The position numbers and the translations under genes were made by a program. Of a DNA stretch of 64,000 bases, positions 34,668 to 42,480 are shown in pieces. Position 1 is the stretch's first letter, and every line of letters begins with the position of its first letter. Location: NCBI RefSeq assembly GCF_030929615.1, contig NZ_JAVFVU010000029.1, positions 1 through 64,000 on the forward strand. The letters run 5' to 3'. The notes beneath the pieces are model-generated. The model searched no databases and had not been told where the DNA came from. It saw only the letters and a program-made list of their open reading frames with translations. Source of the DNA: Dyadobacter sp. LHD-138 (GTDB taxonomy: Bacteria > Bacteroidota > Bacteroidia > Cytophagales > Spirosomataceae).

Positions 34668-37484
34668 TTAGAAGTTATTGTTACGTCTTACAGATGCCGA
34701 CATTCCCCTCATGTTGTAGGTAAAACTCAGCATAAAATAACGGGACAAAGTCCGTGTTCTTGATTCCGTATAATAGTTAGACGTGGCAAACTGCGAAATA
34801 CCCAGGTTCTTTTTGAACACATCATTCGCAGTCAAACGGACCTCTCCCCTTTTACTTTTCAAGACGATTTTATAAACCGACAAATTCAGGATCGGCTGTC
34901 TCTGACTAAAACCAAACTGGTTATTGGTATAGGTGTTATAAGAAAAGCGGCTATTGAAATAAATTTCCTTCGGCATCTTGATGTTCATCTCCGCACCATA
35001 GGAAGCGCTCAAAACCTTCTGATTCTGGTTGGTATTGATCGAATATTTCGTGTTGGCAATATTCCAGTTGGCATTGCTGTACAAGGTAAACACATCACTC
35101 GGCGTCAGATCCAGTCTTAGTCCAAAATTATAGCCATCCGTTTTTGTGTCATTTTTAATGTTGTTGATGTAGGTCAGATTACTGCTGTAATTGATTCCCG
35201 TACTCAAATTCATCGTAGCCTTTGTTTTTTTCAAAGGAAAGCCCAAACCAATATAAGTGCCATAACGATAACCGCCTGAAATATTCATCGGCTTGGTTGT
35301 TGTAACCAGATTTTCATCAATCGTCTTGTTATAAACGATCTGGTCGACATTGTAACTGTAATTCAGACTGGCGTAAAAGTTGGTAAAACTCGACGGGTTA
35401 AACATATTATAACCTCCATAAACATTGTGGCTGGACTGCGGGATCAGGTTCGGATTACCTTCAACAATATTGAGCGGATTGCTGTTATCAACCACGGGCT
35501 GTAAATCGGCAATGGTCGGTTCCTGCACATTCAGCCCATATTGCATGTATAAATACCTGTTCTGTTTCAGGTCATAGTTTAAAGAAACATTAGGCACAAC
35601 TTTGAAAAATGAACGGTCAACCTTCGTGACCTGCGTTGAGGTCTGATCCGCTGCAAATTTCCCTTTCAAATTAAACTGCTGCCCCGCTACCCCGACCGAC
35701 AGGTTCAACCCTTTGTGTGAATAGCGCACACTGGTCCCCAAACGGTTGTAACTAAAATCATTCGTGTAATAACGTGTCAGAAATTTATTAACCTCTTCCT
35801 GATTATCTTCCTTGATATCGAAAACATTTCTGTCTACTTCATCTTTTCTCAGACTGTAATTGTAGAACGTTTCCCAGTAAAACTTCTTCGCAAAAGGTTC
35901 AATGTAAGATAAGCTTCCTTTCAGCTGGGTGCGATTGCTTTCCGTACCATTTCTCTGGTTAATCCGGCTGTTGCGCGAAGGATCGAGGAAAAACTCATTA
36001 ATCGAATTCTGGAAGGAAGACCCGTCTGAATTGTTAATGTTGTAACCTATGCTGGCCGCAAAGTTTCTCCCTTTCTTTTTAAACTTATGACGGTACAAAA
36101 GCAGGTTTGACATGGCGAACGAATTATACAAACTGCTGTTGTTAACCGTTGATCTGTTGGTTAAACTGTCCCCGCCCCGATAATACTGCTGAAAACTATT
36201 GTAATCGCCATCTCCATTATTGATCCTGGAATTACTGATCAGAATGATCGTATTCAATGAATCGAGTGCCTTCTCAAAACGAAAACTTGGCCTGTGATTA
36301 CCCGTAAAAGTCCCCCTTCTGTTCTTGTCCGATGATCGGTATGAAGCCTCGTTCGAAAGAAAGGTCTCACGGCTCGACATCACATCGTTCACCGCATCGG
36401 ATTGATTATAAAAATAACTCGTGCTTAATTTTGTCTTCTTGGTATCAAAATTGTAATTGGCACCGCCCGCCCAGTTTTTTGTAAAACCCTGAGAGCCTCC
36501 GCCATAGTTTGGCTGAATAGTGATGGATTCATCGCCGCCATCACCAAAATATCGAAACCCGCTGTTAAACCCGAAGTCGCCATCGTCGCCCCAGTTGAAA
36601 GACTGGCTTCCCTTGAAGTCCTGATAATCATTTCGGGCAATACCGGACTGGTTCGTATTGTTTCCAAAACCCAGCACGGACACCTGTTGTTTGTCGTCGA
36701 AACGGTTGTAGCTGACCTTCCCTTCAAGCCGCGAATCCGTACCGACACCGGCCACAGCCTTTCCGAAACCGCCCTTTTTATGGCTGTCTTTCAACTCAAG
36801 ATTAAGCGTTTTTTCTCGCTTCCCGTCATCAACGCCCGTCACTTTGGCCTGCTCGGTCTTACCGTTAAAAACCTGTACTTTGTTGATGGCTTCCGCCGGA
36901 AGGTTTTTCGTGGCCATTTTTGGATCATCTCCAAAAAACCGCTTACCGTCCACCGTCACACGTTTAATATCTTCACCTTGTGCTTTAATGTTTCCGTCGG
37001 CATCTACCTGCATACCGGGCAGCTTTCTGATCAGGTCCTCGACGGTTGATCCGGGCGGAACTTTAAACGACCGCGGATCATATTCGACCGTATCGCCTTT
37101 AATGCTCAAAGGCGCCCTGGCCGTCTTAATCACGACTTCATAGAGCTCATTATTGAGAATCTTCATCCCCACCTTTCCCAGATTTGTCACCTCTCCGTCA
37201 TTGGGATTAACATTTTGCTGATGAGGCAGATAACCGACATAGGAAACTTTAAATAAATAAGAAATTCTCTTAAGATTTTTAAATTCGAATGAACCGTCTT
37301 TATTGGTTCTTCCAAAATTCACAAGTGAAGAATCCTTGGGCAGCAGCAGCATAACCGTTGCTTCGGGCAGACCAACGTCGGCGGTATCACCGACAATTCC
37401 TTTCATGGTAAAACGTCCCGTATTTTGCGCAAATGAGGCAAAACCAATGAGACTACAACATAACAGAAGTAGGATTTTTTTCAA
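34668..37484 (-). CDS. Outer-membrane beta-barrel receptor with carboxypeptidase-like domain (TonB receptor-like)
   Basis: The 938-residue protein has a signal peptide (cleaved near ASFAQ), a CarboxypepD_reg-like domain (GLPEATVMLLLPKDSSL, VSYVGYLPHQ), a plug-like region with GDTVEYDPRSFKVPPGSTVE and DLIRKLPGMQVDADGNI, and a very long asparagine- and tyrosine-rich barrel. The layout is that of the outer membrane beta-barrel family 3 proteins that accompany GLPGLI genes. No substrate can be named. The gene precedes the GLPGLI gene on the same strand with a 76-base gap, so both should be one transcript. Confidence 0.87.
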   Translation of the reverse strand: MKKILLLLCCSLIGFASFAQNTGRFTMKGIVGDTADVGLPEATVMLLLPKDSSLVNFGRTNKDGSFEFKNLKRISYLFKVSYVGYLPHQQNVNPNDGEVTNLGKVGMKILNNELYEVVIKTARAPLSIKGDTVEYDPRSFKVPPGSTVEDLIRKLPGMQVDADGNIKAQGEDIKRVTVDGKRFFGDDPKMATKNLPAEAINKVQVFNGKTEQAKVTGVDDGKREKTLNLELKDSHKKGGFGKAVAGVGTDSRLEGKVSYNRFDDKQQVSVLGFGNNTNQSGIARNDYQDFKGSQSFNWGDDGDFGFNSGFRYFGDGGDESITIQPNYGGGSQGFTKNWAGGANYNFDTKKTKLSTSYFYNQSDAVNDVMSSRETFLSNEASYRSSDKNRRGTFTGNHRPSFRFEKALDSLNTIILISNSRINNGDGDYNSFQQYYRGGDSLTNRSTVNNSSLYNSFAMSNLLLYRHKFKKKGRNFAASIGYNINNSDGSSFQNSINEFFLDPSRNSRINQRNGTESNRTQLKGSLSYIEPFAKKFYWETFYNYSLRKDEVDRNVFDIKEDNQEEVNKFLTRYYTNDFSYNRLGTSVRYSHKGLNLSVGVAGQQFNLKGKFAADQTSTQVTKVDRSFFKVVPNVSLNYDLKQNRYLYMQYGLNVQEPTIADLQPVVDNSNPLNIVEGNPNLIPQSSHNVYGGYNMFNPSSFTNFYASLNYSYNVDQIVYNKTIDENLVTTTKPMNISGGYRYGTYIGLGFPLKKTKATMNLSTGINYSSNLTYINNIKNDTKTDGYNFGLRLDLTPSDVFTLYSNANWNIANTKYSINTNQNQKVLSASYGAEMNIKMPKEIYFNSRFSYNTYTNNQFGFSQRQPILNLSVYKIVLKSKRGEVRLTANDVFKKNLGISQFATSNYYTESRTRTLSRYFMLSFTYNMRGMSASVRRNNNF

Positions 37485-37845
37485 AGCTAATAATTAAATT
37501 AAGGTGAGCAGGAAAACGTGTGTACGGTACAATAATGATCTTGTGCAATATTATAAAAACAAGGATATAAATACAACTAATTTTTTAGTTTTATCACTTA
37601 TTTGTATCCATTGGATAATTTTTTAACTTTTATTAAGAAACCGACATTTTACAAAGATACGCTATCGCAACAATTGGTTACAAAGAAAGTATTAAAATAA
37701 TAATTACTTAATTTGCGGACTATTAGGGGCTGGAAAGATTCTATATTTCAAAAAGAACTTACCATAATCCAATTTTATTATACTGTTATTGGTATTTATT
37801 TTTTAAGGATAAAACAAGACGCGCACCCATTGACAAACACGATAA
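37485..37845. promoter_or_regulatory. Divergent regulatory region, receptor/GLPGLI and phosphodiesterase genes
   Basis: This AT-rich gap has no gene. On the minus strand TAATATTGC (complement at 37545-37553), one mismatch from the -7 consensus, is preceded 22 bases earlier by TTG, a plausible -33, which makes a candidate promoter for the receptor gene about 60 bases before its ATG. I see no clear promoter for the plus-strand gene at 37846. Confidence 0.4.
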
Positions 37846-38367
37846 ATGAAAAGTATAGGCTTGCTTTCTGACACCCACGGATATCTTGATCCACGCATAT
37901 TTGAACATTTCGCCAATTGTGATGAAATATGGCATGCCGGCGATATTGGTTCAGTAGCGATTATTGACCAATTAGAAGCATTTAAACCCGTCCGCATTGT
38001 TTTCGGAAATATTGACGAGAAGGCAATACAGGGGCGTTCACATGAGCATTTACACTTTGAACTGGAAGGATTCCGCATCTGGATGACACATATCGGAGGT
38101 GCACCACCACGTTACAATCCGCTGGTGATGCCGACGCTAAAATCAGAATTGCCCGACATTTTTATATGCGGACATTCGCATATCCTGCGCGTGATACGGG
38201 ATAAGGATTTAAAAAATATGCTTTACATTAATCCGGGCGCAGCCGGGCGTGAAGGGTTTCACAAGATCAGAACATTGCTGCGCTTTAATCTGCACGAGGG
38301 GCTGATCAGTAAAATGGAAGTTATTGAACTGGGAAAACGAGGAGCGATTGAGGCGGAAATATTTTAG
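37846..38367 (+). CDS. YfcE/MJ0936-type metallophosphodiesterase
   Basis: The 173-residue protein has all metal-binding motifs of small calcineurin-like phosphoesterases: LLSDTHGY (D9, H11), IWHAGDIG (D33), VFGNID (N55), MTHIGG and ICGHSHILR. The size is that of YfcE. These enzymes hydrolyse phosphodiesters with manganese in the cytoplasm; the natural substrate is usually unknown. It is a stand-alone plus-strand gene between the receptor gene and the M28 peptidase. Confidence 0.9.
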   Translation: MKSIGLLSDTHGYLDPRIFEHFANCDEIWHAGDIGSVAIIDQLEAFKPVRIVFGNIDEKAIQGRSHEHLHFELEGFRIWMTHIGGAPPRYNPLVMPTLKSELPDIFICGHSHILRVIRDKDLKNMLYINPGAAGREGFHKIRTLLRFNLHEGLISKMEVIELGKRGAIEAEIF

Positions 38368-38479
38368 AAAAAAAGAGGCTCGTTGATATTAGAAGTGAAT
38401 TATGGAAAAGAGAAGTCAAGACTGGGCGTCCCCGTTTCCAAAACTTGATTTCTCTAACCACCCATTCTCAAACGCTCAA

Positions 38480-39709
38480 TTAAAAAGTAATCTTCACTAC
38501 TTTTTTCTCAGCACCTCTCAAAAGTTCGGCTTCAACCTGCTGACCTTTTTCGTGATCAGCCAGTATCTCCATATAATCATAAATCGTATTAATCGTTTTT
38601 CCGGCCAGTTTGGTAATCACGTCACCAACGACTATCCCGGCAATATCGGCCGGGCGCGCTTTTGACACACCGTCGATTTTAAGGCCTTTTCCCGAAAAAC
38701 TATAATCAGGCATAACACCCAATGTTACTTTAAAATTAGAAGTTGTCGCACCCGAATGAGGGTTCCCGGCTGTCAGAAACACCGGTTCAGATTTCTCATG
38801 ATCCAGTTTCTCCAGCAAATCCACAATCAGGTTTAATATCTTAACCTCTCCTGCGACATTAATTTTATCAGCATCGTCGCTGATCTTGTGATAATCGCTA
38901 TGGCCGCCGGTGAAAAACTGAAGTACCGGAATATTTTTCAGGTAAAACGAAGTATGGTCCGAAGCCCCGACACCGGATGAGTCGATCGTATATTTCATAC
39001 TTTGTTTCCTGGCAAGATCCGGGATTATGGCTCCCCAGGCCGGACTTGTCCCCCATCCCGAAATAATAATTCCTTTTTCCTCATTAAATCTACCGATCAT
39101 ATCCATGTTGATCATCGCAGAAATGGATTTCAAAGGCACCGTCGGATTTTCCGTGTAGTACTTTGAACCCAGCAAACCGAGCTCCTCAGCCGAAAAGGCG
39201 ATGAAAAGAAAATTGTGTTTTTCCTTCACCATGTTTGACGAGAAATATTGGGCCAGTTCAAGCACGCCGGCAGTCCCGGAGGCATTGTCGTCGGCACCGT
39301 TGTGGATGTAATTTTTACTATCCGGCGACAGCGATCCGCTTTGATAACCTTTCCCCAAATGGTCAAAATGTCCGCCGACAACAATCGTTTTTTCTGCTCC
39401 GTTATCAAGAAATCCTACGACATTTCGGGCTGTCATCTGATGCGCAACACCATCGATCCCGGCCGTTATCTGAAAAGGCTGAAAATAGGTATCGTTGGTC
39501 CCGGCAGGTTTCAATCCCGACTTCCTGAATAAATCTGCGATGTAATTAGCCGCTTTGATTTCGCCCAAAGTTGCCGTACCCCGCCCTTCGAATGCATCAG
39601 AAGCCAGCAGATCAATATGCTTTTTTATATCAGCAGAATTTATTTTTTGCGCATGGGCAAATCCTGAGGCGCCTATCAGAAGCGCTACCGAAAGAAATAT
39701 TTTTTTCAT
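38480..39709 (-). CDS. M28 family aminopeptidase with C-terminal PDZ domain
   Basis: The 409-residue protein has a signal peptide ending near GFAHAQ, then an M28 zinc peptidase domain with VVGGHFDHLG (first His), GADDNASGTAG (bridging Asp), FIAFSAEELGLLGS (Glu pair), MINMDMIGR and the last His in SDYHKISDD. Residues from about 325 form a PDZ-like domain (FSGKGLKIDGV, GIVVGDVITKLAGK). It is exported to the periplasm or surface and releases N-terminal amino acids from peptides. It lies alone, just downstream of the MerR gene on the same strand. Confidence 0.9.
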   Translation of the reverse strand: MKKIFLSVALLIGASGFAHAQKINSADIKKHIDLLASDAFEGRGTATLGEIKAANYIADLFRKSGLKPAGTNDTYFQPFQITAGIDGVAHQMTARNVVGFLDNGAEKTIVVGGHFDHLGKGYQSGSLSPDSKNYIHNGADDNASGTAGVLELAQYFSSNMVKEKHNFLFIAFSAEELGLLGSKYYTENPTVPLKSISAMINMDMIGRFNEEKGIIISGWGTSPAWGAIIPDLARKQSMKYTIDSSGVGASDHTSFYLKNIPVLQFFTGGHSDYHKISDDADKINVAGEVKILNLIVDLLEKLDHEKSEPVFLTAGNPHSGATTSNFKVTLGVMPDYSFSGKGLKIDGVSKARPADIAGIVVGDVITKLAGKTINTIYDYMEILADHEKGQQVEAELLRGAEKKVVKITF

Positions 39710-39750
39710 TTTTTATTATTATCTCAAACACTAAATAACCTTCATGATCA

Positions 39751-40062
39751 TTATAAACTATCCCTTAGCTCTGTGAGGAAATCTCTCACCCTGGTCAGTC
39801 TGTAAATCATTAATTGGGATTCTTCTTTTCTGCGCATCTGCTCACGAGCGCCCTTGATCGTACGCCCCTGCTTATCTTTTTGATGCATGATTTTCCTGAT
39901 CACCTCAATGTCGCGTTCGGTATAACGGCGCCGGTTTCTTGAGTCTCTTTTGGGTGCCAGCTGCGGAAACTTCTTTTCCCAAAAACGTAAAGCAGAAGCC
40001 TCGCAGCCGACCATCGCGGCTACTTCATTGGTGTCATAATATAATTTCGAGTTCGGTTCCAT
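39751..40062 (-). CDS. MerR family transcriptional regulator
   Basis: The ATG at 40062 gives 103 residues; a longer frame begins with a TTG at 40128 and is rejected because an exact -7 promoter element lies between them. The protein has a MerR winged-helix: YYDTNEVAAMVGCEASALRF, WEKKFPQLAP, RRRYTERDIEVIRKI and KGAREQMRRK. There is no metal-binding loop or large effector domain, so it is of the short type common in Bacteroidota. Targets are unknown; the M28 gene follows 41 bases after its stop. Confidence 0.88.
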   Translation of the reverse strand: MEPNSKLYYDTNEVAAMVGCEASALRFWEKKFPQLAPKRDSRNRRRYTERDIEVIRKIMHQKDKQGRTIKGAREQMRRKEESQLMIYRLTRVRDFLTELRDSL

Positions 40063-40082
40063 AGTCGTGATATCTGGTACTG

Positions 40083-40091
40083 GCAAATGTA
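40083..40091 (-). promoter_or_regulatory. Bacteroidota -7 promoter element for the MerR gene
   Basis: The minus strand reads TACATTTGC, an exact TAnnTTTGY, 20 bases ahead of the ATG at 40062. It helps decide that start over the TTG at 40128. Confidence 0.6.
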
Positions 40092-40245
40092 GTAAGCTAT
40101 TTTCGTTAATTATAATTATTCTAAACAATTAGTTTTTTAATAAAGCTTAACAATCTTAAATTTGAGTTAATACAGGTTACATCATATTTTTAGTAATTTC
40201 AAATTCGTTCGCAATCCATCCGCTGTTCTTTCCTCCTGAGTCAAC

Positions 40246-40836
40246 ATGAAAAATATCTACATTGTTTTAATTCTTCTCACTTTTTCGCTGCGTTCTTTTG
40301 CACAGTCTTCACATCGGCTGAGTATTTCCTACGGTTTCGCCGCGAATGAACTTGCCCGAAAAAACGACCTGGAAGGTACTGAAAGTCACTTTGGAAAAGG
40401 TGCCGGAATGATTGGACTGCGATATATTAAAACGCTGAAAAATAATTTTGCCTTCGAAACCGGTCTGGAATATTCACGGTACAAATTTTCAGTATCGCCC
40501 GTTTTTCACCCCAATGTAGTCCGGACTTTCCGCCGGGAAAATATTGAACTGCTCTCCGTGCCTATTTATGCCAATTACACTTTCGGAAAATATTTTTTCG
40601 TCAACGGTGGTATTATTGCTGATTTTCATATTAATAAAAAAGAAAAGAAGAGTTTTGACGGGCAGTCGGGACTGGGCGCCGGACTGGGAATCGGCGCCAA
40701 ATATGATTTCAACAGGATAACCATTTCAATTAATCCATACTTTCAGAAGCATGCCATTTTTGCCTTAGACAAAGAACCTCATCAGGAAAGAATTATCGAA
40801 GCAGGCATAAGATTTGGTGTAGGATACCGGTTTTGA
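40246..40836 (+). CDS. Outer-membrane beta-barrel protein
   Basis: The 196-residue product has a signal peptide ending at SFAQ (about residue 20) and a small barrel with alternating strands: HRLSISYGFAANELA, GMIGLRYIKTLKNNFAFETG and a closing RFGVGYRF with terminal phenylalanine. It resembles eight-stranded barrels common in Bacteroidota. A TAAATTTGA element about 80 bases upstream may be its promoter. The sensor-kinase gene starts 14 bases after its stop, so the barrel belongs to a three-gene signalling unit, perhaps as its envelope input or output. Confidence 0.78.
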   Translation: MKNIYIVLILLTFSLRSFAQSSHRLSISYGFAANELARKNDLEGTESHFGKGAGMIGLRYIKTLKNNFAFETGLEYSRYKFSVSPVFHPNVVRTFRRENIELLSVPIYANYTFGKYFFVNGGIIADFHINKKEKKSFDGQSGLGAGLGIGAKYDFNRITISINPYFQKHAIFALDKEPHQERIIEAGIRFGVGYRF

Positions 40837-40850
40837 GTGTAATTTGCCGT

Positions 40851-41624
40851 ATGGAAGGCACAGTCAACATTTCCGGTATTTTTCTGTACACGATCATCCT
40901 CATGCTGATAATCAGTTTAATGGTGATAATCTACTTAGTCGTTCGCCTTAAAAACGAAGCCGGACTTAAAGAAAAACTTGAACAAAAGCTGAACGAAACC
41001 GACGTCCGGAAAGAAAACTTTGAGCTGGAAACCATCAAGTCAAAATTAAATCCGCACCTTTTTAAGAATGTGCTCAATTCCATCCAGTCGCACGCTTACC
41101 AGAGTTATTATGCGCTAGATAAACTGTCCAATGTTCTCGACTACATCCTCTACGAAAGCGATTGCGACTATGTGACTTTAAAAGAAGAAACCGATTTTGC
41201 GCTCAGCCTGATCGAGATCAACCGGTTAAAGGTAAGTCCGCTGTTTGACCTCAGGATAAAAAACAGAATCGATCCGGAAGATGTCCTGTTGAATCAAAAA
41301 CTGATCGCCCCGTTAATCACAATCGATCTGATTGAAAATGCCTTCAAACATGCTGATATTCAAAGTCCGGATGCATTTATTGCCATTGTCATGACGTTGA
41401 CCGACGCTACTTTTTCGCTGGTTGTTTCCAATAAAATCAGTGTTAAACCGATACTAAAAAAAGAAAAAAGTGGTTTTGGTAAAGAGAATTTAAGAAAAAG
41501 ACTTGACCTGGTTTATGGCCCTCGTTACACGCTGGAACACAGGACCGAAAATAATATTTACATTGCTCACCTGAAAATTAACCTGCTTGAACAGAAAGCT
41601 CAGATGTCTTCTGCTGGACGATGA
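40851..41624 (+). CDS. LytS-type sensor histidine kinase, short form
   Basis: The ATG at 40851 gives 257 residues. One membrane helix (about 9-33: GIFLYTIILMLIISLMVIIYLVV) is followed by a short coiled coil and a His_kinase domain with H69 in KSKLNPHLFKNVLNSIQS, then a HATPase domain with IDLIENAFKHAD (N-box) and FGKENLRKRL (degenerate G-box). With almost no extracytoplasmic part it must sense through the membrane or through a partner such as the adjacent barrel protein. It overlaps the regulator gene by 38 bases. Confidence 0.9.
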   Translation: MEGTVNISGIFLYTIILMLIISLMVIIYLVVRLKNEAGLKEKLEQKLNETDVRKENFELETIKSKLNPHLFKNVLNSIQSHAYQSYYALDKLSNVLDYILYESDCDYVTLKEETDFALSLIEINRLKVSPLFDLRIKNRIDPEDVLLNQKLIAPLITIDLIENAFKHADIQSPDAFIAIVMTLTDATFSLVVSNKISVKPILKKEKSGFGKENLRKRLDLVYGPRYTLEHRTENNIYIAHLKINLLEQKAQMSSAGR

Positions 41625-42309
41625 ATTGCCCGGTTTAACCTACCTGCGCATGCTTTGCGAACAAATTCCGGAGCTGGAGGTTGTAAAAGCATTTAACGAT
41701 CCGTTAAAACTGATGCAGGCAAGCACCAACCTGGATTTCGATTTATGCATTCTCGACATTGAAATGCCGGGACTGAACGGATTGGAAGTTGCGCAGTTGC
41801 TACAGGGAAAACCTGTCATTTTCATCACGGCCTACAAGGAGTTTGCGGCAGAAGCTTTTGACCTGGATGCCATCGATTACATACGCAAACCCATCCAAAA
41901 GGAACGCCTGGAAAAAGCGGTTGCGAAAGCAGCAAAGCTTATTGAAAAGGGAAAATCCGAAAAACAGTTTATACAGCTCAATACCAATAAAGGCAAGGCA
42001 CTGCTTGGTTTTGACCAGCTTCTGCTGATTACATCCGCCGAAAAAGATAAGCGCGACAAGCTTGCCTATCTGGAAAACGGCGTCGAGATTATTCTTAAAA
42101 ATGTCTCTTTCGAGCAGTTGCTCTCGCAATTGCCGGAAGATAGTTTCTGCCGGATCAGCAAAAAAGATATTGTAGCGCTAAAGGCTGTCCGGTTTTTCAC
42201 ACATCACGAAATCACCACGACAATCCTACCCGAAGGTTCTGAAAAAGAGCTTGTACTAACGCTCGGAGACAATTTCCGTAAAGAATTTATGGATAAGGTT
42301 ACGGGCTGA
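41587..42309 (+). CDS. LytTR family response regulator
   Basis: The 240-residue protein has a receiver with LLLDDELPG, D57 in LCILDIEMPGLNG and YIRKPIQKERL, then a LytTR DNA-binding domain with FCRISKKDIVALKAV. The start is a TTG at 41587. The reading frame upstream is closed by a TGA at 41572-41574, and no ATG or GTG precedes the acidic pair, so a non-ATG start within the kinase gene is forced. The 38-base overlap suggests coupled translation. The regulator completes the barrel-kinase-regulator unit. Confidence 0.9.
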   Translation: MNRKLRCLLLDDELPGLTYLRMLCEQIPELEVVKAFNDPLKLMQASTNLDFDLCILDIEMPGLNGLEVAQLLQGKPVIFITAYKEFAAEAFDLDAIDYIRKPIQKERLEKAVAKAAKLIEKGKSEKQFIQLNTNKGKALLGFDQLLLITSAEKDKRDKLAYLENGVEIILKNVSFEQLLSQLPEDSFCRISKKDIVALKAVRFFTHHEITTTILPEGSEKELVLTLGDNFRKEFMDKVTG

Positions 42310-42450
42310 TTATTCAGTATCCCAATTTCGCCCCGGGTAAAACTATTGAAAAGCATACTGAAGAATCCGTTTCATTACAAAATACTACCTGTTCATTACA
42401 TAATTAACCCCTGACGTGCCGTACCTGAAAATACCGGGACAGGAATGAGA

Positions 42451-42459
42451 TAAATTTGG
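42451..42459 (+). promoter_or_regulatory. Candidate -7 promoter element for the antiporter gene
   Basis: TAAATTTGG matches TAnnTTTG and lies 21 bases before the ATG at 42481. Confidence 0.4.
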
Positions 42460-42480
42460 GCCTAAATTTATAACCCGGTT

